Assembly: GCA_001920085.1 (NCBI GenBank)
Contig: MNJC01000072.1
Location: forward strand, 1 to 28,262
From: Actinobacteria bacterium 13_1_20CM_4_69_9
Lineage (GTDB): Bacteria; Actinomycetota; Thermoleophilia; Gaiellales; Gaiellaceae
Direction of reading: 5' to 3'
Length of the DNA stretch: 28,262 bases
Translations under genes and position numbers: made by a program
Notes under the pieces: model-generated
What the model saw: only the letters and a program-made list of their open reading frames with translations
Databases searched by the model: none
What the model was told of the DNA's origin: nothing
In this document: positions 7,917-15,770 of the stretch, piece after piece
How the letters are laid out: each line of letters opens with the position of its first letter
How positions within the stretch are numbered: position 1 is the stretch's first letter

Positions 7917-8807
7917 GTGCGCGCGGAGCGGATCAAGCAGCGGTTGAAGAACTCGGTCTACCGCACGATCGGCGAGACGGCCGCAGCGATCGGCGCGAAC
8001 GGCAACGGCCACCGCAGCCTGCGCGTGCTGATGTACCACAAGGTCAACGACCTCCCCGGCAACCCGCTGACGATGCCGGTGTCGTTGTTCGACGAGCAGA
8101 TGGACCAGCTGCGGCAGCTCGGCTACGAAGTCGTCGATCTCGACGCCGTGCTCGCGCACTACGTCGACGGGAAGCCGCTGCCGCCGCAGGCCGTGCTGAT
8201 CACGTTCGACGACGGCTACCACGACAATCTCGAGAACGCCGCACGCGTGCTCGAGAAGTACGGCTATCCCGGCGTCCTGTTCGTCCCGCTCGGCTATCTC
8301 AGCGACCCTCTGCCGCTGCCGCACGAGGAGCACCTTGCCGCGCAGGGCATTCTCAACCGGACGATCGACTGGGACGAGCTCGTGGAGCTCGAGCGCCGGG
8401 GCGTTCGCATCGAGTCTCACGGGATCTCCCATCGGGCGCTCGCCGATCTGGAGGTCGACGAAGCGGCGCGCGAGATCGCGCTCTCCAAGTTCCGGCTGGA
8501 GGAGCGACTCGACCGGCCCGTGCGCGCGTTCTCCTACGTGAAGGGATCCGAGGCGCACTACAAGCCGGTGCACCTGAGCCTCGTGCGCCAGGCCGGCTAC
8601 GACGTCGCGTTCACCGCGGTCTCGGGCGCGAACTCGCCGGCCACCGATCCGCTGCAGCTCCGCCGGTACAACATCGAGCCGTACTCGCCGCGGACGTTCG
8701 AGCTCGTGCTCGCAGGCGCGTGCGATCTCATCTCCGTCAAGGACACCGTCACGGGCACGCACGCGCGGCGCCTGTTCAACGCCGCGCTCGGCACGTCCAC
8801 GAAGTAA
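7917..8807 (+). CDS. Polysaccharide deacetylase (NodB/CE4)
   Basis: The 296-residue protein shows the CE4 signature: LMYHKV at 38-43, the catalytic and metal-binding TFDDGY at 96-101, the metal-binding SHGISH at 167-172, and FSYVKGS followed by VRQAGYDVAFTAVSG toward the C-terminus. Such enzymes hydrolyse N- or O-acetyl groups from sugars. There is no signal peptide: the N-terminus (MRAERIKQRLKNSVYRTIGE) is basic and amphipathic, so the enzyme may act in the cytoplasm on lipid-linked intermediates, or be peripheral to the membrane. Its TAA overlaps the ATG of the GNAT acetyltransferase by one base (TAATG), implying paired action. The GTG start is supported by the nearby -10 box; no better start exists before the conserved region. 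Confidence 0.93.
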   Translation: MRAERIKQRLKNSVYRTIGETAAAIGANGNGHRSLRVLMYHKVNDLPGNPLTMPVSLFDEQMDQLRQLGYEVVDLDAVLAHYVDGKPLPPQAVLITFDDGYHDNLENAARVLEKYGYPGVLFVPLGYLSDPLPLPHEEHLAAQGILNRTIDWDELVELERRGVRIESHGISHRALADLEVDEAAREIALSKFRLEERLDRPVRAFSYVKGSEAHYKPVHLSLVRQAGYDVAFTAVSGANSPATDPLQLRRYNIEPYSPRTFELVLAGACDLISVKDTVTGTHARRLFNAALGTSTK

Positions 8808-9682
8808 TGGACTACGAGCTCGCGTCGTACGAGCCCGCGCAGCGGGGCGATTACCTCCGCCTGCTCCACGATGCGTGGGGCGACGACGCGCTCGGCGGCG
8901 ACGAGTTCGACTGGTGGTTCTCGCGCAACCCCGCCGGGTCGCTGATGTCGGTCGCCCGCGACGACGGGCGCGTGATCGGCGTCGCGTCGCACTCGCTCTA
9001 CCGCATGGTGCTCGGCGGGGAGGAGCACACGGCGTCGTTCTCGGTGCACGCGACGACCGATCCTGTCGCGCGCGGTCGCGGAATCTTCGTCGCCCTCGAG
9101 CGCAAGCACGAGCAGGAAGCGCAGGAGCGCGGCGTCGCCGTCGTGCTCGCGTTTGCGTCCGCGCCGACGGCGCCGCTCTTCCTCGGCCCGCTGGGGTGGA
9201 CGGAGATCTCGCGCTATCGCATCTGGGCGCGGCCGCTGCCGTTCGGCGGCAAGGCGGCCGCTGCGGTCGCGCAGTTCGAGCACGGCTCGGATGCCGCCGC
9301 GACATGGCCGAACCACATCGTGCGTGACGCTGCGTACCTGAACTGGCGCTACCTCGAGTCGCCGCGCGACTACTCGGCGTACCGCGCCGGCGACGGGTAT
9401 GCAGTGCTCGGGCACAAGCGGCATCGCGGCCGCGACGTCGCGCTCGTCGCGGATCTCGTCGGGCCGGTGCGGCCGCTCCTGCGCGCCTGCCTGGCGGCAG
9501 TGAAGCCGGGCACGCGGCTCGTCTTCGCGGTGCCCGCGCGGGGCGAGGAGCCCGCGTACCTCTCCTGCGGCTTCGTGCCGACACCGCGCACGCTGCACTT
9601 CATGGGCAAGGCGCTCGCGGGCCGGCTCGACACGGATCCTCGCGCGTGGCGCTTCACGCTGGGCGACACGGACTTCTTCTGA
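8807..9682 (+). CDS. GNAT-family acyltransferase
   Basis: The protein has 291 residues. The acetyl-CoA binding region is VARGRGIFVALERKHEQEA (around residues 84-102), which fits the GNAT motif A R-X-X-G-X pattern. It is followed by VVLAFASAPTAPLFLGPLGW, the usual beta-bulge and motif B region. The C-terminal half carries NHIVRDAAYLNWRYLESP and GYAVLGHKRHRGRD, a second alpha/beta lobe seen in larger GNAT proteins of polysaccharide loci. The start ATG 8807 overlaps the deacetylase stop by one base; the long open frame upstream is antisense or out-of-frame noise. It probably acylates an amino sugar or a lipid-linked precursor, complementing the deacetylase beside it (inference). Confidence 0.85.
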   Translation: MDYELASYEPAQRGDYLRLLHDAWGDDALGGDEFDWWFSRNPAGSLMSVARDDGRVIGVASHSLYRMVLGGEEHTASFSVHATTDPVARGRGIFVALERKHEQEAQERGVAVVLAFASAPTAPLFLGPLGWTEISRYRIWARPLPFGGKAAAAVAQFEHGSDAAATWPNHIVRDAAYLNWRYLESPRDYSAYRAGDGYAVLGHKRHRGRDVALVADLVGPVRPLLRACLAAVKPGTRLVFAVPARGEEPAYLSCGFVPTPRTLHFMGKALAGRLDTDPRAWRFTLGDTDFF

Positions 9683-9684
9683 CG

Positions 9685-10680
9685 ATGAGACGGCTGATCT
9701 TCCTCACGCAGGCGGTCGATCCGGCGCACCCGGCGCTGGCGGCGACGATCCCGAAGATCCGCGCGCTCGCCGCGCGTGTGGACGAGGTCGTCGTGCTGGC
9801 GCAGTCCGCCGACGGCGGCGACCTGCCGGACAACGTCGAGGTGCGGACGTTCGGCGCCGCGAGCCGTCCCGGCCGGCTCGTGCACTTCGAACGTGAGCTC
9901 GTACGGGCGCTGCCCGGCGACGCCGTGGTCGCGCACATGATCCCGGTCTACGTCCTGCTCGCTGCGCCGCTCGTGCGGCCGCGCCGCATCCCGCTCCTGC
10001 TCTGGTACACCCACTGGAAGGCGTCGGCGCAGCTGCGCGCCGCCGAGCGGCTCGCCACGGCGATCGTCAGCGTCGACGCGCGCTCGTTCCCGCTCGACTC
10101 GGCGAAGGTCCGTCCCATCGGGCACGGTATCGACGTGAGCGAGTTCGCCTGCACGGAGCGCGCGGCGCGTCCCGGCCTGCGCGCACTCGTGCTGGGCCGG
10201 TACTCGCCCGCAAAGGGGATCGAGACGATCCTGCGTGCAGCGCGCGAGGTCGAGGGCGTGCAGGTCGAGCTGCACGGCGCCGCGCTCAACGAGCTCGAGC
10301 GGCGCCACCGGGAAGAGCTCGCCCGGCTGGGCGTCGCGCTCGACGACGCCGTGCCGCGCGCGGAGGTCCCCGGGCTGTTCGCGCGCTCGGACGTCCTCGT
10401 CAACAACATGGAGGCGGGAGCGCCCGACAAGGTGGTCTACGAAGCGGCGGCGGCATGCCTGCCCGTCATCGCGTCGAACCCGGTCTTCGACGACCTCTTC
10501 GCCGGCTATCCGCTCTTCTTCGACCGCGATTCCCCGGAGAGCCTCGCGGAGCGCCTGCGCTGGTTCGCGGCGCTCGGCACGCACGAGCGCGCCGAGATCG
10601 GGCGGACACTGCGCGAGCGCGTCGCGAAGCGCCACTCCGTCGACACGTGGGCGGACGGCGTCCTGGCGGCGGCCGCGTGA
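9685..10680 (+). CDS. GT4-like glycosyltransferase, atypical donor motif
   Basis: The protein has 331 residues from ATG 9685, two bases after the GNAT stop. An in-frame upstream extension to 9646 would overlap the GNAT gene and is less likely. The N-terminal domain is MRRLIFLTQAVDPAHPALA and DEVVVLAQSA. The donor domain has ALVLGRYSPAKGIETILRAA, VELHGAALNELE, VPGLFARSDVLVNNM and PDKVVYEAAAACLPVIASN. In the usual EX7E position the first Glu is replaced by Gly; a Glu sits two residues earlier. This resembles the PDKLFE subgroup of GT4 rather than the classic one. It is somewhat short but both GT-B domains are present. The stop overlaps the next GTG as GTGA. Confidence 0.86.
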   Translation: MRRLIFLTQAVDPAHPALAATIPKIRALAARVDEVVVLAQSADGGDLPDNVEVRTFGAASRPGRLVHFERELVRALPGDAVVAHMIPVYVLLAAPLVRPRRIPLLLWYTHWKASAQLRAAERLATAIVSVDARSFPLDSAKVRPIGHGIDVSEFACTERAARPGLRALVLGRYSPAKGIETILRAAREVEGVQVELHGAALNELERRHREELARLGVALDDAVPRAEVPGLFARSDVLVNNMEAGAPDKVVYEAAAACLPVIASNPVFDDLFAGYPLFFDRDSPESLAERLRWFAALGTHERAEIGRTLRERVAKRHSVDTWADGVLAAAA

Positions 10681-11632
10681 ACGTCCTCCACCTGCAGAAG
10701 GTCGCGGGCATCTCGGGCTCGGAGGCGCACCTGCTGTCGCTCCTGCCGCAGCTGCAGGAGCGCGGCTGGGACGTGCGCTTCCTGATGCTGCACGAACACG
10801 AGCCGGGCGCCTGGGACTTCGCGCGCGAGCTGCGAGCGCGCGGGATCGCACTCGACGCCATCCCGCTCGCGGCGGATGTCGATCCGATCGCGTTCTTCCG
10901 CATTGCCGGCTATCTCGCGCGCACCCGGCCGACGATCCTCCACACGCACCTCGTCCACGCCGACGTCTACGGCCAGCTGACCGGTGCGCTCACGGGTGTG
11001 CCGATCCGCGTCTCGACGAAGCACGGCTTCAACGAGTTCCGCGAGAACCGCGGCTTCGCGCTCGGCGACCGCGCGATCGCGAGCCTCGCCCACACCCACA
11101 TCGCGATCTCGCGGGGCCTCGCCCGCTATCTCGAGGAGGTCGAGGGGTTCGACGGCGCGAGCTTCGAGATCGTCCACTACGGCATCGAGCCGGACGGCGA
11201 GCCGCGTCCGTATGCGGGTGGCGTGCCGCGGCTGCTGTGCGTCGGCAGGCTGATCCCGATCAAGGGCCACATCGTCTTGCTGCGTGCGTTCGCCCAGGCG
11301 CGGCGGCAGGTGCCGGCGCTCCGGCTCGACCTCGCCGGCCGGGGCCCGCTCGAGCCGGCGCTGCGCGCACTGGCCAAGGAGCTCGGGATCGAAGACGCCG
11401 TGCATTTCCTCGGGTACGTCGCGCCGATCCAGCGCGCGATCGAGGAGGCCGCCGCCGTGGTCGTTCCTTCCATGGGCGAGGGCTTCGGGATGGTGGCGCT
11501 CGAGGCGATGGATCCGATCTCCCCGGCGCGGCCGAGATGGGCGCGGCCGGCCGGCGCCGCGCCCTCGAGCAGTTCCTGCAGGAGCGCTGCACCGACCGCA
11601 CCGAGCTCCTGTACCGGCAGGCGCTCAACTAG
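10677..11632 (+). pseudogene. GT4 glycosyltransferase with internal deletion and frameshift
   Basis: The N-terminal and central parts are normal: VNVLHLQKVAGISGSEAHLL, HTHLVHADVYG near residue 90, STKHGFNEF, LLCVGRLIPIKGH, LDLAGRGPLE and the EX7E segment GEGFGMVALEAM ending at 11510. The frame then turns to nonsense. A different frame (+2 relative) resumes from about 11528 with AAEMGAAGRRRALEQFLQ and RTELLYRQALN, and ends at TAG 11630-11632. That tail matches the C-terminal helix of GT4 enzymes. The convergent paralogue at 11655-12689 has about 46 residues between the same two landmarks (LEAM and YGERGRARA). The missing block includes the donor-binding loop and the PPGD strand, so the product should be inactive. 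The original frame stays open far into the opposite gene, without coding character. This is either real decay or an assembly gap. Confidence 0.82.
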
Positions 11633-11655
11633 CCCAGCGGAGGCGCCGGCTGGCT
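11631..11655. terminator. Possible bidirectional hairpin between convergent genes
   Basis: AGCC(C)AGC pairs with GCTGGCT as a 7-bp stem with one bulged C, around a loop containing GGCGCC. It fills exactly the space between the stop of the broken GT4 (11632) and the stop of the convergent GT4 (11655). No T-run follows on either strand, so it is a weak terminator by classic rules. Confidence 0.35.
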
Positions 11656-12689
11656 CAGTGAGGTGGAGCGAGCGCTCGGCGATACACGGCCAGCGTCCGG
11701 TCGGCCATCTTTGCGACGCTGAACTCGGCCCGCGCCCGCGCGCGGCCGCGTTCGCCGTAGTCGGCCGAGCCGGTCAGGACCTCGTTGACGGCCTCCGCCA
11801 GCGCGTGTGGGTCGTCGGGCGGCACGAGGAGGCCCGCGCCGCCGACGAGCTCGGGCAGCGAGCTCACGTTCGTCGCGACCACCGGCACGCCCGCGAGCAT
11901 CGCCTCGAGCACGCCCAGCCCGAAGCCTTCCCAACGCACGGGATGCACCAGGACGTCCGCGCGGCGCAGCCACGCGGCGACGTCGGCGACGCGGCCCGGC
12001 ATGTAGACGCGATCGCCCGCAAGGCGCTCGAGCTCCGCACGCTGCGGGCCCTCGCCGAGCACGACGAGGTGAGCGTCGTCGATGTCCTGCAGCGCGCGGA
12101 TCGCGACGTCGACGCCCTTCTGCGGCTCGAGCCGGCAGATCGCAAGCAGCACGCGCGCCGCGGCCGGCACGGGATCCGGCGGATTGGAGCCCCACGCCGG
12201 CGGGAGGTCGTCGAGGCCGTAGTGGATCACCTGCACCTTCTCCCGCGGCAGGCCGACGCGTTCGATCTGGAAGCGGGCGAGCGCATGGGTGATGGCGATC
12301 ACGGCTGACGCACGCCTCGCAAGCGCACGCTCGACGAACCGGAACGCGCCGGCGCGGAACGGATCGTCGTTGTGCTTCGTCGACACCAGCCGCCGCGCGC
12401 CGAGTGCGCCGTACACGTCCGCGTGCACGAGATGCGTGTGGACGATGTCGGCGTCGCGCACGGCTGCCCGCACACGCCGGGCCAGCACGGGGTCGACGTC
12501 ATGCGGCGCCGACAGGCGCTCGTACGGGACGGTCAGCGCGTCGTAGAAGGGGTCGGGCGCGCGCGCCGGATCGTCGAGGCCCAGGAAGCTGACGTCGACG
12601 TCCCGCTCCGCGAGTGCGGGGAGCAGGGTCAGCAGGTGGCGCTCGGAGCCGCCGATCCCGCCGATGCGGTGGACGTGCCGGACCTTCAC
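11655..12689 (-). CDS. GT4-family glycosyltransferase
   Basis: The protein has 344 residues from a GTG at 12689 that forms a GTGA overlap with the upstream membrane-protein stop. The opening VKVRHVHRIGGIGGSERHLL and HTHLVHADVYGALG and STKHNDDPF mark the acceptor domain. LAICRLEPQKGVDVAIRAL, VLGEGPQRAELERLAGDRVY, and the EX7E pair in VRWEGFGLGVLEAMLAGVP form the donor domain, ending in LLVPPDDPHALAEAV. All are intact. It is clearly related to the convergent broken GT4 at 10677-11632 (same HTHLVHADVYG and GSE-HLL motifs), so the two are inverted paralogues. A longer in-frame reading upstream overlaps the GT39-like gene and is not coding. Confidence 0.93.
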   Translation of the reverse strand: MKVRHVHRIGGIGGSERHLLTLLPALAERDVDVSFLGLDDPARAPDPFYDALTVPYERLSAPHDVDPVLARRVRAAVRDADIVHTHLVHADVYGALGARRLVSTKHNDDPFRAGAFRFVERALARRASAVIAITHALARFQIERVGLPREKVQVIHYGLDDLPPAWGSNPPDPVPAAARVLLAICRLEPQKGVDVAIRALQDIDDAHLVVLGEGPQRAELERLAGDRVYMPGRVADVAAWLRRADVLVHPVRWEGFGLGVLEAMLAGVPVVATNVSSLPELVGGAGLLVPPDDPHALAEAVNEVLTGSADYGERGRARARAEFSVAKMADRTLAVYRRALAPPH

Positions 12690-13972
12690 GCCCGACGCAG
12701 GCGCCGGCCGAACACACGCTCGAACACCGCTGCGGCGAGCAACGCGAGCAGGAAGTCCGTCGAGATGCGGTAGCGCGTCGCGCCGACGAAGACCATCGCG
12801 GCGAGGGTCTGGTACGCGAGGATGAGCAGCGCCAGCCCGACGAAGCGCCGCGGCGCGAAGAACAGCCCGGCGATCGCCAGCGCATACAGGACGGACGTGT
12901 ACAGCGGCTGCGCCCAGGTGCGGAGCACGCCGCGTCCGGAGTCCGTCGCGGAGGCGGTCGTGCGCGGGTCCCATTCCATCCGCACGGCGAGCCCGGCGAG
13001 CTTCGCCTTCGCGCCGGGATGGTCGCGCACGAACACCCACGCCCTGTGCTGGTAGTACGACTCGTTCGCGCACTCGTCGATCTTGCGCTTGCCGCCGCCG
13101 CGCTGGTAGATGACGCGCGCCTCCTCCGGAGTCAGCGGGCGAGCCGGCGGCGGTGGCTCCTTGACGTCGTCGATCCACTTTCCGTGCGTCAACAGGGAGT
13201 ACGTCTGGAGGTTGTTCGCCTTCCACAACGCACGTCCGTCCGTCGTCAGCGCGAAGCAGCCGACCTCGACGCGATTGCGCACCACCCAGGGTGCGACCGC
13301 CAGTGCGGCGGCGGCGAGCAGCGCCACCGGCATCCAGCTCCAGCCCGTGCGGAAGAGGAGGTAGACCGCGAGCACGACCGGCAGCGCCAGCAGCCGGACG
13401 TTGCCGAGGATCGCGAGGCCTGCGTAGATGCCCGCCGCGACGGCCCAGCCCGCCGAGCGTCGATCGGCGGCGACGAGCACGCAGAGCACGATCGCGGCCG
13501 CGAGCAGCTGGTCGAGGATCTCCCGGTTCAGATGGACGTCGTGCCACACGAGGTACGGGTTGAGCGTGGAGACGACCGCCGCGAACACGGCGGCGCCCCG
13601 CGACAGGATGCGCGCGCCGATGGCATAGACGAGGAACGCCGTGGCTGTCGCGACGAGGATCTGCGCGAATCCGACCGACCACCATTCGCGGCCGAAGATC
13701 CAGTAGACGGGCACGAGAAAAAAGCCGTAGAGGGGTTGTGTGTAGGCCGACGGCTGGCCGGGGACGAGCCCGAACGTCCCGTGGTGCACGAACGTCAGGG
13801 CGAAGTCGTCGCTCTTGTCCGTGAAGGCGCCGAGGATCTTTTCGCGCTCGTGCAGGAGCACGATCACGCGAGGGACGATCGCCGCGAGGGCGACCAGCCA
13901 CAGGTGAGCGCGCCTCAACCGGCGACCTTGCCGCTCAAGCGGCGACCAGCGCGGGCGTCTCCATGTGCTCAC
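12686..13972 (-). CDS. GT39/ArnT-like membrane glycosyltransferase
   Basis: This integral membrane protein of about 428 residues has roughly ten hydrophobic helices. After the first helix (LVALAAIVPRVIVLL, about 27-41) comes an acidic loop with TDKSDD at 51-56, where GT39/PMT enzymes carry their catalytic Asp. Further family-like parts are YTQPLYGFFLVPVYWIFG and STLNPYLVWHDVHLNREILD. A large soluble loop between about 245 and 330 contains ALWKANNLQTYSLL and a basic GGGKRKIDECANESYYQHR. Such enzymes use polyprenyl-phosphate sugars on the outer membrane face. The GTG at 13972 overlaps the amidotransferase end by 38 bp; a TTG at 13918 with an AAGG site would remove the overlap and give MRRAHLWLV. 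The acceptor is unknown. Confidence 0.82.
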   Translation of the reverse strand: MSTWRRPRWSPLERQGRRLRRAHLWLVALAAIVPRVIVLLHEREKILGAFTDKSDDFALTFVHHGTFGLVPGQPSAYTQPLYGFFLVPVYWIFGREWWSVGFAQILVATATAFLVYAIGARILSRGAAVFAAVVSTLNPYLVWHDVHLNREILDQLLAAAIVLCVLVAADRRSAGWAVAAGIYAGLAILGNVRLLALPVVLAVYLLFRTGWSWMPVALLAAAALAVAPWVVRNRVEVGCFALTTDGRALWKANNLQTYSLLTHGKWIDDVKEPPPPARPLTPEEARVIYQRGGGKRKIDECANESYYQHRAWVFVRDHPGAKAKLAGLAVRMEWDPRTTASATDSGRGVLRTWAQPLYTSVLYALAIAGLFFAPRRFVGLALLILAYQTLAAMVFVGATRYRISTDFLLALLAAAVFERVFGRRLRRA

Positions 13973-15770
13973 GCACCCAGAGCTCGAGCATCAGCAGGCA
14001 CCACAGCCGGTGGCCGTGGTCGGCGCTGCCGCCTTCGTGCTCGTCGAGCAGGCGCGTCACGGTGTCCGGGCGGAACCAGCCGCGGTCCGTGGGGAGCACG
14101 TCGCGCGCGAGCTCGCGCAGGTCGTCGCGGAACCACCGCCCGAGCGGGACTCCGAAGCCCGTCTTGCCGCGCTGCGCGACGTCGGGCGGCAGGTCGTCGG
14201 AGAACGCGCGTCGCAGCGCGACCTTGCCCTCGCGCCCGCGCGTTTTGAGGTGATCCGGCAACGCAAGGCCGAGCGCGACGACGTCGTGGTCGAGGAACGG
14301 CGCGCGCAGCTCGAGCGAATGCGCCATCGATGCGATGTCCGCCTTCAGCAGGAGGTCGCCCGGAAGGTAGGTCGCGAGGTCGAGCAGCTGCAGGGCCGCG
14401 ATCCCCCCGGCTTGCGGATCGAGCTGCACGGGTGCCGCGTGGCGCGATTCGAGCCAGAGCTCGCGGCGCAGCTCGAGCGGGAAGACCTCCATCAACCGCG
14501 CGTAGCGCTCGCTGCGAGGCGTCGCGGCGACGTCGAGGAAGCGCGCGGCGCGGAAGAGTGCCGAGCGCGGCTCGCGCCGCGCCGAGGGAGCGAGCCGCAC
14601 GGCCGCGGCGCCCGCGCGCGCGGCCATCCCGGGCACGCGCTCCGCAAGCGCGTGTGCGATGTAGCGCTCGTATCCCGCGAATGCCTCGTCGCCGCCGTCG
14701 CCGGACAGTGCCACCGTGACGTGACGACGCGCCTGCTCGGCGATCAGAAACGTGGGGAGCGCCGCTTCGTCGCCGAGGGGCTCGTCGTATGCCGCGGCGA
14801 GTCGCGGCAGCGTCGTTGCCACGTCCTCGACGATCTCGAGCTCCTCGTGCACCGTGCCGTATCGCTCTGCGACTGCACGCGCGTACGTGCGCTCGTCGTA
14901 GCGCTCGTCGGCGAAGCCGACAGTGAACGTCCGTACGGGCCCGGACGACGCCTGCGACATCAGCGCCACGACGATGCTCGAGTCGATCCCGCCGGAGAGC
15001 AGCGCGCCGAGCGGCACGTCGGCGACGAGGCGCCTGCGCACGGCTGCGGCCACCGTCGTTCGCACGCGCTCCAGCCACTCCTCGTCACTCGCGCTCGGCT
15101 CAGCGGGCGCGGGGGCCCAGTAGCGCTCGAGCGTCTCGCTCTCGCCTTCGACGACGAGCAGGTGCCCGGGCGGAACCTTGCGCACCCCCCGGAGCGCCGT
15201 GCCGTCGCCCGGAACGTATTGCAAGGCGAGGTATGCATCGATCGCCGCGAGATCGACGTCGCGTGCAAGCCCCGGCAACCGCAGCAGGGCCTTCAGCTCC
15301 GACGCGAACGCAAAGGTCCCGTCCGCGAGCCGTGTGTAGAGCAACGGCTTCTTGCCGAGCCGGTCGCGCGCGAGCACCAGCCGCTCGCGGGGCGCATCCC
15401 ACACAGCGAGGGCGAACATGCCGTGCAGGCGCTCGACGAAACGCGTGCCGCTTTCCTCGTACAGGTGCGGAAGGACGGTCGTGTCGCCCGTGCCGCGCAC
15501 GTCGTGGCCGCGCAGCTCGCTGCGCAGCTCCGCGAAGTTGTACGCCTCCCCGTTGAAGACGGCGATGACGTCGCCGGCCTCGTTCGACACGGGCTGGTAG
15601 CCCGTGTCGAGGTCGATCACCCTCAGGCGCTGGTGGCCGAGGACGCAGCGGCCGAAGACGTCGGTCGAGCCGTCGTCCGGACCGCGGTGGACGATCGCGG
15701 CGCGCATCGCGTCGACGAGCTCCGGATTCGGCGTGCCTGCGGGCGAATAGAGTCCGGCGATGCCGCACAC
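13935..15770 (-). CDS. Glutamine-hydrolysing asparagine synthase-type amidotransferase
   Basis: The 611 residues form both AsnB domains. The class II glutaminase starts with the catalytic Cys2 in MCGIAGLYSP, then HRGPDDGS, HQRLRVIDL and FNGEAYNFAEL. The synthetase domain has the PP-loop SGGIDSS at 259-265 and ALSGDGGDEAFAGYERY. Length and motifs are complete. In polysaccharide loci, AsnB homologues such as WbpS-type proteins amidate uronic acid carboxyl groups rather than make asparagine. That role here is inferred from context. The GTG start directly precedes Cys2, so it is certain. The start lies 11 bp inside the divergent deacetylase-like gene. It heads the minus unit amidotransferase-GT39-GT4. 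Confidence 0.93.
   Translation of the reverse strand: MCGIAGLYSPAGTPNPELVDAMRAAIVHRGPDDGSTDVFGRCVLGHQRLRVIDLDTGYQPVSNEAGDVIAVFNGEAYNFAELRSELRGHDVRGTGDTTVLPHLYEESGTRFVERLHGMFALAVWDAPRERLVLARDRLGKKPLLYTRLADGTFAFASELKALLRLPGLARDVDLAAIDAYLALQYVPGDGTALRGVRKVPPGHLLVVEGESETLERYWAPAPAEPSASDEEWLERVRTTVAAAVRRRLVADVPLGALLSGGIDSSIVVALMSQASSGPVRTFTVGFADERYDERTYARAVAERYGTVHEELEIVEDVATTLPRLAAAYDEPLGDEAALPTFLIAEQARRHVTVALSGDGGDEAFAGYERYIAHALAERVPGMAARAGAAAVRLAPSARREPRSALFRAARFLDVAATPRSERYARLMEVFPLELRRELWLESRHAAPVQLDPQAGGIAALQLLDLATYLPGDLLLKADIASMAHSLELRAPFLDHDVVALGLALPDHLKTRGREGKVALRRAFSDDLPPDVAQRGKTGFGVPLGRWFRDDLRELARDVLPTDRGWFRPDTVTRLLDEHEGGSADHGHRLWCLLMLELWVREHMETPALVAA
15748..15753 (+). promoter_or_regulatory. 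-10 box TAGAGT for a leaderless start at 15760
   Basis: TAGAGT fits TANNNT and ends exactly 6 bp before ATG 15760. No ribosome site is present. The box lies within the first codons of the divergent amidotransferase gene. Confidence 0.5.

Noticed and set aside
11500..11632. Programmed frameshift in the GT4 gene
   Set aside because: No slippery sequence is evident, and the missing 46 residues could not be restored by a shift of one or two bases.
11631..11655. Classic Rho-independent terminator
   Set aside because: The stem has a bulge and no T-tract on either strand, so it is listed only as a possible hairpin terminator.
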